Assembly (NCBI GenBank): GCA_014925825.1
Contig: JACGCK010000201.1
Location: forward strand, 1 to 64,000
Length of the DNA: 64,000 nucleotides
Reading direction: 5' to 3'
Origin: Pholiota molesta
Taxonomy: Eukaryota > Basidiomycota > Agaricomycetes > Agaricales > Strophariaceae
The notes under the pieces were generated by a model, which was not told the origin of the DNA, made no database searches, and saw only the letters and a list, made by a program, of their open reading frames with translations. Below are positions 26,615-37,311 of the stretch, piece after piece; positions within the stretch are counted from its first letter, which is position 1; every line of letters begins with the position of its first letter. The translations under genes and the position numbers were made by a program.

Positions 26615-27696
26615 TATGTATGTATTTAATCTCATGTATAAGTATATTTAAGTATGACGGACTCTTGAGCGAAGTGCATTACTGACGAATTTCATGACAT
26701 CCAACGCCTTGTGTTTCTATTCATGTACAAAATGTGTAGAGCGCAGATTCATGCCCAGAAATTAAACATTGTAAACTCTATGATTCTCATTCTGGAGTAT
26801 AAATAACAACACGAATAAAGAGCAGAACCACAGCTGCTACTTAGATGCAAATATGCAGGGACCAAGGGAAGATGATGCTTGCTATGTATAAAGGATCATA
26901 GAAATACGAGACAGAAATTGCATTATTTTTTGTACGCAGCTATCAAAGGAGAAATAGTCCATCAAAACCTATGCCAAAGGATATAAAGGGGAAAAACTGG
27001 GGTAAATGCAGAAGGAATAGAAAAAGCGAAGGTATAAAAAGAAGAAAAAAGTGGTGTATTTAATAGGAAGAATAGTCCCAATAACAAAGCAAATTTTGAG
27101 ATCGAGTAAACGAGTGTGATGACGATGGAAGCCGAAGTGTCGAAAGGAATTGAAGACATGAACACATATATACGGTGATAGTGTGAGGATCTGCAACGAG
27201 AATGAATAGAGAACCCAGAGGTTTGATTCGCGCCGTGGTTATTGTTCGGTCGGGTACGACAAATCGCGTCGGCAGCGGACGCTCGGTGCTTACAAAGCAC
27301 ATAAAGGAGAGGGGCAATTAAAAAAGAGCAGGTAAGCGTAAGCGACAGTATAGTCCATTGCAGCGGAGGGTGGGTATGCAAGTTGCAGCGTGGCGCCAGG
27401 TGGATGCGGGGCGAAATCGTACATGTAAGTAGTTGTGAGTAAGGATATAGAGCATGCGGCGGGATGCGGACGGTCGTTCGATGGCAGGCATAAAGACGGA
27501 TGGAGGAGCGATGACGAGTAGGACGGGTTTCAAACGAGTGAGACAAGTATATCGCTGACGAGCATGACAGCCAGGAGATGCCGGCGGTGGAGGAGGAGAG
27601 ATGAGGTATCGATGAAGGTTGTCAGATAAAAGCACAATGGTTCCTGTGTGGGTTATACGGATGAAGAGTGGAGCATTCGTCCAAGGAGGTGAGTGA
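26615..27696. other. Convergent intergenic region
   Basis: 3' ends of two convergent genes face each other over about 1.1 kb. AATAAA-like words occur near 26813. No further gene is supported. Confidence 0.5.
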
Positions 27697-30600
27697 TTAG
27701 CAGCCATCATACTATAAAACAGCACCTCATTAGTACAAATCATATACTTCTGAGAAGCATACATACCAGGGAATTTTTTGGCTTCTGGTAGGGCCACGTC
27801 GTAATGTTAGGATCTACAAACAGCCATCAGAACAAAGCGGCGCGAAGAAGTCAACAAAGAACTCACTTGAATACGCCTCTGGGTGCGAGTTGATGTAATT
27901 CATAGTAGGATAATTAGGCGGATCGCATCCCACATTCGTCTGACCCTTCCTCTGGTATACACGAACATAATCAAACTTGAGCTCTGCCGGGAATATCATC
28001 GTCGTCAGATCGATTGTCTGCCAATTTTCTGTAACGAGTACCTCAGTATATCTCAAAACATTCAACGGTGTAAAGAAAAGAAAAACGCACGCGAAATACC
28101 CAAATTCAACACAACACTCATCGGCTCCTCCGGGATCAGCCTCTGCGACACGCCCGTCCCATTGGGTAGGGGATCGGGGCCAACGGCGCCGGCTGTGATT
28201 TTCTGCGTCTGCTGCCCATCAACCTGCCAAGTAATCACCCCCGCATTCCGATCGTTCTGATCTGCCCAGTACTCAAAACCTTTCCGCCAAACAAAACGTC
28301 AGCCCAACCCACCAACAAAAAAGGGAGACTCGGGAGAAACGCACCCAGCGTGTGGAACACCGCGCCCGACCCCTGGAACATGTCCGCGGGGAGCTGCGTG
28401 AGCCCCGAGATGCTCTGCTGCGCCGCGCTGCCCCTGAACGAGTTCGCGCGCGTGAGCGGGTTGTTCGAGTTCGACCAGTCCCCGGTATCGTTCAGATACA
28501 GGTAGTCGTGCGTGAACGGCGCGAACTGCGCGCTCTGCGACACGACCTGCACGAGCGGGACGTCCTTGTCCTTCTCCGTCTCGAAGATGTCGATCTCGGG
28601 CGCACCGCGGCCGCGCGTGACGGAGGGGCCGGGGTGGTCGCCGCCGGGACATGTGCATGCGCTGTAGGATGGGCCACTGTCTGTTAGTTCATGCAATGGA
28701 GCTGAGGATGGCTGATTACGCACGAGACCCGCTGGCCGCTCAGCCAGCTCAGCTCAAAGTTGTTCTTCGCGCGCGACTGGTCCGAATGGAGGGCAGCCGC
28801 AGGGCCTGATCCGTCTTTCAGTGTCTGATTAGGGAACGTGCCGACATCGCAGGAATCGTATCTGCGCCAGGCGAACAAAATCAATGTCAGGAACGTAGCT
28901 CAAACATCTGGGGATGGATGCGCAGTGGATACGCACGTATAAGGCCACATGCCGTCCGTCGCAGCTCCGTATCCTGGCCGACCGAGGTTGCCCATCGTCC
29001 ACGCTCCAGGCCACTGCGCAACGCAAAAGATGATCAGCAACCCATTACCAGCTCCATCGACATATGAATAAACAGATGAACGCGAGACTCACGTATCCTT
29101 GCGTCGACTGATCCGGGCCCGGGAAGGTCACCGCCACCTCGATATACCCCGTCGTGAAACAGAACTTGTTCCACGACTGCAGCATCCCCGAGCGGTACCC
29201 CAGCCCGTGGTTCTGGTCCGCCGTGAACGGCGCCGTCGACCCCGGCGTGAGCCCGGGCTGCGTCGTGTTCACCGAGTCCATGGTGATCACCAGCGAGCCG
29301 CCGCGCGTCGTCACCTGCTGCGGGTCGTACCACTCCAGGTCCTGCGTCGAGCCGTACCACAGGTCTACCGCTTCCCAGAAGGGATCGTCGCCTGCAGAAG
29401 AAAAGTCGAATCAATGAGTACGAAGATCATAACCGATCAAAAAGAAGAGCAAGAAACGAAGACGAAGGGAATGCAGATTCATGAGAAGAAGAAGAAGAAC
29501 GGGCGCCAAAGAATGCTATAACCAAAACCCGACACCAAAGGCAGAATATGCGCCATCAAAAACAACATGGAAAACCAAAAATAGGTCTGCAGTGCAGCCC
29601 TGAAATCACCACATCCTCGACATCACATCACGCCAACGCCCATCGCCGGCCAACGCCGTCAGCTGTCAGCCAGCAATGCTCCAGTCCCTGTGCGTCAGTG
29701 CATGTGCATGCCACGCCCGCCGCACATTCAGGCATCCGATGTCAGCGCCTGCTCCCCGCAGTTTGACCAGCGCTAGCATCGGCGCCTCCGCGTGCCCCAC
29801 TCTCCCACCGCACTCGGAAAAAAAAACCCCGAATAATAGCCCACCAAACCCGCACATGAACACCTCCCACTACCAAAAAAAAAAGCCAAAAATAGGAAAC
29901 AAAAAAAGGAACACCAAGGTCGCATGCACATCACCCGCCAGGGCCCACCGCCGCCGCGAACCGAACCAGCTCGGTCGCATGCATGCGCGCATGGCACCGT
30001 CCCACCAGACGACCGCACGCCCATCAGATACTGTCGTCGCAACCGCACACCCAGTCAATAAGACACACACGGACAGGCAGGCCATGAATGCCCGCCCCGT
30101 ACCCAGCACCCAACCAAAAGCCTGCGCACCACGGATCCGCCGCATCCAGAGCAACCGCACATTCAGGTACGCCAGCGCCCGGTATCACCAACCCCACCCA
30201 CCCCAACCCCGCCATGGCGCGTCCTCGCCGGCGTGGCAAATGCAGGCATGTGCCAAGGAAGCTGACTGACTGGCACGGGCACCCCTCGCCGCCAGCACAC
30301 GCGGGTGTGGCATGTGCGGGAGAACCACGGGTGCAGGAAGCGGGGGCACTTCCCCGGCCCGGGTCGGTAATGAACACACCCAAAACAGGGAAACGGGAAG
30401 GCAAAATCCAGAACCGGTGTTGGAACTTGAAAGGGCGAGAAACAGCCGGAGGAAGTAGCCGCAACCGCAGGGATACGTGGTCGGTGGGAGGAGGGAGAAG
30501 AAGAGAAGCGGTGGGAATACGCAGCGCCGGTGGTGGGTGGGAAAGACATGCGGTCCAGAAAAGAAAGAAAAAAGAAGGAAGAAACGAACGAGGGGATGGG

Positions 30601-32266
30601 AAAACGGGCAGAAATAGAATGAGGTCATAGAACCAGCGCAACGAGGAAAAAGAACATTCATCGTTGCATAGAGAATTCACCCAAGTCAAACGTGTTCCAA
30701 ACGTGTTGCACAGTGCAAATCGAAAGCAGGTCAAAGGACAGCAAAAACAAAACAAAGAAAAATGGAAAATCCAAAAGCCCAAATGAAAGCGAAAGACAGA
30801 AACGAAACGAAAGAGACAGGAAAGCAAACGCACCAGGGTAAAACGTCCGCCCATCCACATTAAACTCGTCCGAAAACACCAGCTCGTACTCATACCCGTC
30901 GAAGCCCTGGCGCGTCTTCGCAGCGCTCGGCGTATCCTTATCCACCGCGTCCGGCATCCCGAATCTAACACAGCCTTCAGTCCCTCATCCCAAAAAACGA
31001 CAACACCCAAAAAAACGCGGATACGCACAAAACAGGCGCCTGCCCCGTCGCATTAATCCTCACATTCCCCTCGATCGCACTATTCCTCCTCTCGTCCCTA
31101 TAGAACGTCAGCACCGGGTACACGATGAACAGACAGAGCAAGGCGAGCAGCAGCGCGAGCAGCATCGCCACGTTCACGAGCCCGCGCCACGGGAAGCTCC
31201 GCGAGCCCTTGTAGCGCGTGCCGTCGGGGCGCAGCATGCCCACGCCCAGGGTCTTCCCGCCCCGTCCCCCGTTCCCCGTCCCATTCCCGGTCCCGTTACC
31301 ATTTGCGTTGCTACCGCGCCCGGATGGAGAGTGTTTGTCGGTGAGCGACGCGCCGGGGTCGTGCAGCCAGTCCTCGTCGTCGAGCTCCCCGTCGTCCGCG
31401 GTCGGGTCGTACGCGTACGGCACGAGCCCGCGCACGCTCCCGCCCATACTGCCGAGCCCCGCGTCCCCGCCCATTCCCATTCCCACTCCCATCCCCAGCC
31501 CCAGCCCCAACCCCAGCCCCGCCCCCGCGGGGCCGGCGAGCGACGCGATGGAGTCCCCGGACGACGACGCCACGCTGTTCCTCTTCGAAGTAGATCCGAA
31601 CAGGCGCGGGGGCTGTAGGAGAGGCGAGCGGCCCCCGGTGGAGGAGGTGGAGGCGTGCGAGGACACGGTGCTGTCCGCGAGGCGGTAGAGCACCATGCTG
31701 CCCTGCGTCCCGAGCGACGCGGGGAACGCGGACGTGTGCGCCCCCATGCCGAGGCCGAGGGAGGTGAGCAGCACGCCGTCCGCGGAGACGCCACCGCCGT
31801 CCTGTGGGTGGGGCGCACCGAACTGCCCGGGGTTGCGGTTGAACGAGGACACGCGGGAGACGGGGCGGGAGGAGGAGGCGGAGGCGGAGGGGTAGAATTG
31901 GGGCGGGCCCGGGTGCACGTGGCGCGGCGCCGTGCCCAGCGGCGACGCGGGGGTCGGCGCGAAGCCGCCTGCGCTCCCGCTGCGCCCGACGCCGGGCGGC
32001 ATCGGGCGCTGCCCGGCGTGCGCCTCGATCCATTCCTGCGAGCTCATCTGGCGCTCCTGGAGCTGCGCGAAGGAGGGCGTGCCCGCGGCGGCGGGCGAGG
32101 CGAGCAGGCGGGCGTCCTCGCGCGGGGTGGGGGTCGCGATCACGGGCGTCGAGGGGGAGGAGCGGTACTGGTTGGGGTCGGGGAGGCGGGTGGGGGCGAA
32201 ATCGGCGTAGTGCCCGTCGTTGTTGGGTGGGGAGGTGGGGCGCGGGGGCGAGCGCTGTGAGGCCAT
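27697..32266 (-). CDS. Kre6/Skn1-type GH16 beta-glucan synthesis protein
   Basis: The gene starts at ATG 32266. The first exon (32266-31029) encodes about 410 residues. It has a long disordered Pro/Ser/Gly-rich cytosolic tail with Gly-Leu and Gly-Met runs, then one membrane anchor ([24 protein letters not shown]), making a type II membrane protein. The luminal part begins with [16 protein letters not shown]. It holds [39 protein letters not shown] and the GH16 catalytic motif EIDIFE near 28581-28599 (the two Glu as nucleophile and acid/base). It ends with [24 protein letters not shown] and stop 27697. Yeast Kre6 and Skn1 of this family act in the secretory pathway in beta-1,6-glucan formation. 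All motifs are present, so it should be functional. One intron, 29392-30833, is far longer than any other in the window. Confidence 0.9.
29392..30833 (-). other. 1,442-nt intron within the Kre6/Skn1-like gene
   Basis: The donor GTGCGT at 30833 follows the [11 protein letters not shown] codons. The acceptor CTGCAG at 29392 precedes [14 protein letters not shown]; joining them restores both phase and the expected family sequence. The insert is GC-rich and purine-strand-biased. It shows no transposon end or coding frame I trust. Confidence 0.75.
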
Positions 32267-35100
32267 CGTTGGGCCGTCGGTCGGTCGTCCGTGGGTGTTC
32301 GTCTGTCGGTCGTCGTCGATCGCGGGCGAGAACTGAGTTGAGCTGGCGCGTCTGTGTGCTCTGCTCGTCTATTCTCAGTTTACGCTCAGCCTCGTCGGGT
32401 GGCGGCGGCGAAGGCGGCAAAGGGAGGGAAAAGGAAGGGAAGGGGAGGTGGAGAAGAAGAGGGGTGGGGAGGACAAGAAGGGTGGGACCGTGGGACTCTT
32501 CTTCGCCACTTTGCGCTGGCGAACCATCGCCGACCCAACTCACATCCTCTTTATGTCAGCAGTTCGTTTTCGGACATACACCCAGCGCTTATGCACATCT
32601 CTCGCGCTTTTGCTCGACTACGCTCTGAATGCTTCCTAGAGCCCCCTATTACAGTGTCTCTCCAGGCCACCTACCATAGTACTGTCGCCTCTTCAAATCG
32701 GTCGCCTCTTCGGCATGGCCCCACAGGTGGCTTCGCTTAAGCCTGATAAGCGTATGTTCATTTTTCCGCGCACAGGTCTCTAACGCCGCGTTTCAACGCG
32801 CGCACGCTGACTACTATGATATGCATCTAGTCGCTATGCAATATTCCTTTCCTTTTGTACTGACTAGACTGGCCTGAGCCACAGAAGTAACAAACGTCAA
32901 CGTTAATTAATTCCGGCATCATCATTCATGCTCTGCGCCAACGCCCCGCTGCTGAAGTTCGGTGGATCGGCATGATTCGACAATCTGCACCACAAAGAAA
33001 GAAGCCGGTTTTTAGTTCGCTATTCACGCCACTCTCATATGGCGTCGTGCGTTTAGTACCGGAACACCAAAATCGGAAGAATGCAAGTGGTAGGTAGTAC
33101 GTGAGCAGTACCTTCCGTGTTGGGCGATAGCATGCAGACGTCATCGCCACGCCTTATCTCTCCCATTCCTCCCCTTCTGCACACGCACTTCCTTCATTTC
33201 TCTCAGATAAACACAAAGGATAACAGAGATGAGATTATCAGTCGAGCTAATCTGTGATAATGGTACATAGTATCCATCCTCGACTGCTCACAACATCATA
33301 CTCAGCCATGCATGATCATGATCGATGTCATTTGTGATTCAGATAAGCACCTAAAAGTAGATCAAATATAGTCCAGGTAAATACGAACCGTGATTCGCTC
33401 CCTCGACACCGCCGATCCGTGATACAACTCTGATATCTGCACACTTAAGCGCCACGCTAATAACCGCCAGCAGTCTAAGCGCCCGTAAAATGCGCCACCT
33501 ACGCGCGCTTATATCTGATATGTCCACACAGCGGAGTTCCTCGTCCACAGTCGTCCCATGGCCACTCTCCCCACCGCGCGCATTCATGCCCAGCGAAAAC
33601 CGGTTCCGCGGGTGGATGAGTAGTTCTGCGTGACTCTGCTCGGCGCTGCGGCATATACGCCCTGAGCTGCAAATTCTTAGAATGCCGCAGATCGCCTTAG
33701 ATGTCGTTTTCATGACTCGGAATGTGGATTGAAATCTTTGGAATTTCTGGTTCAACCACAGTCAAATCCGTGCACATTGAGGGTGTGACAATATCCCTAA
33801 GAGCTATCAATCCGACTCTCATCCATCCAGCTGCACGACATCCCGCAACCCATGTTTTGGTAAGTATGTAACTGCCCCGCTTTCTGAGCGCATATAATAA
33901 TGACTTAGAGTCCTAGATTGGACTTGATCATGGTGTAGGTGAGTACCCTTACAGTATTCTTGCCAATGACTGTGATACCTGCAGTGTGCACACCCAAGCG
34001 CCACGCTAATAACCGCCAGCAGTCTAAGCGCCCGTGATATGTGCCCCCGACGCGCGCTTATATTTGGGGTGTCCACGCAGCGGATAGCAAAGTCATTGTC
34101 AACGCAGCATCGAGAGAAACGTGCCGTTGACACTGACAGCAGACAGTTCCTCATCCCACAGTCGTCACACTCACATCAAGATGTCCAAGATTGATATTGA
34201 ATAGGCAAGTAAGTACTTGCCCTCCTCGCTGATTCGCTGTTTACGCCACTTGCATATGGTTTCATGCGGTGCGCTCCCCGGAATGCACCTGCCCGGCCGT
34301 CGGAGGGCTTGCAAGCATCCAGTAGCTGGCCAGTACCTACCTTCCGACGTGCGTGTGTTGAGCACTAGCACGCAGACGGCATCGCCATGCCTCATCCCTC
34401 CCATTCCTCCCCGTCTGCACACACACATGCATACTCCTTTCCGAGTCGTTCTGGTCTATCAAAGGATAGAAGTGGGGTTCGGTGTAGTAGTGGCCTCTGG
34501 CCCGACTCGCCCGAGCTGACCGCGACTGGTTAGCGATTGGATTAGATTAGATATCATCGATTCATCGGTAGCACATCGTGTCCGTTTGCAGACGCGCGCG
34601 GTGTTGTGACGAAGAGACTTTGCCTCTGCCTCATGCCTTGTCGACGCGTTCCCGAGCCTCGCCAGACCCCAAGCGGCTAGACTAGGCTAGTTTGGCCTAC
34701 TCCACCAACGCCCACGAAAAAAAAATGGAATAGGAAAAATGGCAAGGTTCGGAATACTATAGACCAGGCGGTGATCTGGTCAACCGATAAGCCTGAGTGC
34801 GCTATTAAATATCACACGCTCCGAGTCAGATATTTCCCAGCTTTTGTCAATTGCCAGCCAGTTATTCTTTGAGGAGACGATAATTACAATGAGCGCAACC
34901 TTGCAGAACAACGCTACTACGCAGGGCCTCGGTGTGCTCGGCAGATGGGATTGCGGATTTCGTTGCGCCGCTGGCGCTTGTTGGACAAAAACCTCAGTCA
35001 AGCGTATCTGTGTTGATGGCATAAGTATAGTCGGCCTTCCTCGAAAATGCACTGCGTGGTTTCCATTAGGATTTGTCCCTTTTGGCATCGATAATGTCAA
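32267..35100. other. Gene-poor region with dispersed direct repeats
   Basis: Upstream of the Kre6/Skn1-like gene, about 2.8 kb without a supported gene. It contains two families of imperfect direct repeats (next entry). Several medium open frames over the repeats lack start context, introns or family resemblance. Confidence 0.5.
33014..34435. repeat. Two interleaved families of direct repeats
   Basis: Family one: about 33014-33190 and 34231-34433 share CTCCCATTCCTCCCC, CAGACG.CATCGCCA.GCCT and an ATTCGCT..TTACGCCACT start. Family two: about 33425-33560 and 33971-34175 share a near 40-bp identical core (AGCGCCACGCTAATAACCGC, then CAGCAGTCTAAGCGCCCG), a GCGCGCTTATAT word and a CCACAGTCGTC end. 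All copies point the same way, in order one, two, two, one. Together they suggest an ancient duplicated or nested unit. Confidence 0.7.
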
Positions 35101-35766
35101 CGCGCAATCAAGGAGCAATCAAGAACGGCTTCTCAATCAAGGACAGTATCAATTGCACGGCACTATCAGAGCAAAGAGCGGTTATAATGGGAGTACAGAG
35201 TCCCTCGAAAGGATTGGAAGTCAAGGCAAGGCAAGGGCAAGAACGGCTTCCCTGAAGATATGTAAATCGTAGTACGACCCAATGGAGCAAAGAGAGGTTA
35301 TAAAAGAGGTGTAAACCTTTGTATCTGAAGTCGAATCCCATTCCATTCAACAACTACTTTATTCTCTCTGGGCGCACCGCGAAGACTAAACTTGATTGAA
35401 GGGGTGAATTCGGCCTCCATTACGAGCAACAGTGCGACCACGCACAATCAAGGACGTCGGCTTCTCAATCAAGGACAGGATTAAGTGCTATTAATTGCAT
35501 GGCACTATGAAAACAAAATGCGGTTATAGAGTCCCTCGAAAGCATCGGAAGTGAAGGCGAGAGCAAGGGGCAAGAAAGGGTTCCCTAAAGATCTGTAAGT
35601 CGTACGACCCTATAGGAGCAAAAGGAGGTTATAAAAGAGGTGTAAGTTTCTGTATCTGAAGTCAAATCCCATTCTAGTCAACGACTACTTTCCTCTCCCT
35701 GGACGCACCGCAAAGACTGAACCTGATCGAAAGGCGAACTCGGCCTCAGTTACGAGCAACAGTGCG
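35101..35766. repeat. Tandem duplication of a promoter-like segment
   Basis: Copy one (35101-35436) and copy two (35441-35766) align over their whole length with scattered differences. They share GGCTTCTCAATCAAGGACAG, GTTATAAAAGAGGTGTAA and ACGAGCAACAGTGCG. Each contains a TATAAAAG box. Copy two ends 60 bp before the start codon of the terpene synthase pseudogene, so the unit looks like its promoter and leader. No terpene synthase coding remnant lies between the copies. Confidence 0.8.
35629..35637 (+). promoter_or_regulatory. TATA box in the promoter copy next to the second terpene synthase
   Basis: TTATAAAAG about 190 bp before ATG 35826. The same word occurs at about 35298 in the upstream promoter copy. 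Confidence 0.5.
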
Positions 35767-35825
35767 CCCCCCTTTTGATTTAAGTTTTGAAAAAGTGTCC
35801 ACTAACATAACAATATACTCAGTCC

Positions 35826-36931
35826 ATGGCCATGGAACATAGCGAGAAGCAGCTCATTCGCGGAATTGTAGACGGCCTTCTGCGGAAAATCAGATCCCCA
35901 TTTACTGTGTTCCCTTACGCGCAAGACTTGCACAATCTCTGCTGCGCGTTTGCCACAGAACATGGATACCCGATGGGAACAGATCCCTCTGAACCCTCAT
36001 TGCGACTAAGTATGCATGCCACCCGGAGTTATCTTGGCCTCCGTTTCTTATGGCTATATTGAGGACGACGCTACACGAATATTCATATCCATTAATTTAC
36101 ACGGCTTTCATGACTTATGTTGACGATGCCTACACCGAGGATAGCAAAGGTGTTTCAGTTTTCACTGAGCGATTCATACGCCGAGAAAAGCAGCTGGATC
36201 CTGTTCTCGATGGTTTCGCGAGTTTCTTGCTATCAATTCCAGATTACTATGGGCCGGTCGAAGGCAACATCATATTAGCGACCACTCTCAACTTCATTAG
36301 TTCGATGATATTGGATATACAGACTCAAGGTATCAAGGTAAGTAACTCTATTCAAGAATTCATCTCCAAATTTGTATCAACTCTCATTTTTTGTAACAGG
36401 TTTCGTTACATGCAACACGCTATCCAGAGTTCATGAGGCTTATGAGTGGTTTGGCCCCCAGTTACATGATAATGGCATTCGCTCCAACCTTTCCAGTACA
36501 GACGTATATTCAGGTAAGTGACTCCCATCGGTTGAGACTGTAGGGTGCGTTTTAAACTTCTACATCATGACTAGTGCATACCTGAAGGCGCAAGATATAT
36601 AAATTTCGTGAAGTGAGTATCGATGTCCTCCGTTACTCAGCTCGAAACGATCACCCATATTTCCTGTCACAGTGACGTTATGTCCTTTTATAAGGAAGAG
36701 CTCGCCCACGACGCTTTGAATCATATCACTGTCGTTTCTAGAATCGGTGGCATTTCGAAGATGGAGGTCTTTGAACAAGTGGCCAACGATGCCGTGCAAG
36801 CCCACGAGCGGGTGTGCAAAATCTTGGAAGCGGATCAGGAGGCCTACGAAGTGTGGCAAAAGTTCAAAGATGGATATGTCGGGTTTCATACATCCTCCAA
36901 ACGGTACCTTCTTGATGACCTGATGAACTAG
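35826..36931 (+). pseudogene. Tri5-like (trichodiene-synthase-like) terpene synthase with two apparent frameshifts
   Basis: The product resembles basidiomycete trichodiene-synthase-like proteins. Features are an N-terminal helical part, an aspartate-rich YVDDAYTED block near 36120, DPVLDGFASFLLSIPDYYGP, SLHATRYPEFMRLMSGL, CIPEGARYINFVN and the NSE motif NDVMSFYKEEL near 36670, then stop 36931. Three introns near 36337-36398, 36514-36573 and 36613-36671 splice cleanly. In the first exon the frame must change twice. One change is near 36035 (…RSYL to ASVSYGYIEDD) and the other near 36097, where one extra T in AATTT separates IFISIN from YTAFMTYVDD. Each looks like a single-base insertion and no plausible intron repairs them. 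It is either a recently inactivated gene or a sequence error; functional residues are otherwise conserved. Confidence 0.72.
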
Positions 36932-37311
36932 AGCGATGTGCTGTAGTTTTCATATGTTCAGTCAATGTCCAGTGAACGCACTTCCAATCCCAATAGCATA
37001 ATAGCCTTGTCAACGCGGCTTAGGAACGTTGTACATTGGATTCCGGGTCGGAGTGTTGTCGATGATGCTTAGCTTGAAAGGTGGTTGCTCTTTGGACTTT
37101 CACATGTTGTTCCTGCATATTCTTTCTCCCTGCTTTAACTGGCTTCGCACAATGTCAGTCCTTCGTTCAAGCAATGTTTTTTTGTAAATCGTGATACTTT
37201 GATTTTGAACTTCACTAGATAAATCGCTTCGCTCGATCCTGATAAGTACTTCCTAAAGAAGGGAAGAGTCAACAATACAAATATGAATACAAAAAGTAAG
37301 TACAGTCTTGA
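36932..37311. other. Convergent intergenic region
   Basis: 3' ends of the terpene synthase locus and the metacaspase gene face each other. Nothing else is seen. Confidence 0.5.

Noticed and set aside
29676..30630. Frames of 180-197 codons inside the long intron of the Kre6/Skn1-like gene
   Set aside because: Low-complexity GC-rich translation without family resemblance; splice sites around the region restore a known protein.
31311..32543. 410-codon minus frame overlapping the Kre6/Skn1-like first exon
   Set aside because: Arg/Pro-rich shadow of the GC-rich true frame.
36010..36028. 19-nt intron that would repair the first frameshift of the second terpene synthase
   Set aside because: Far below the minimum size for spliceosomal introns and it does not repair the second frameshift.
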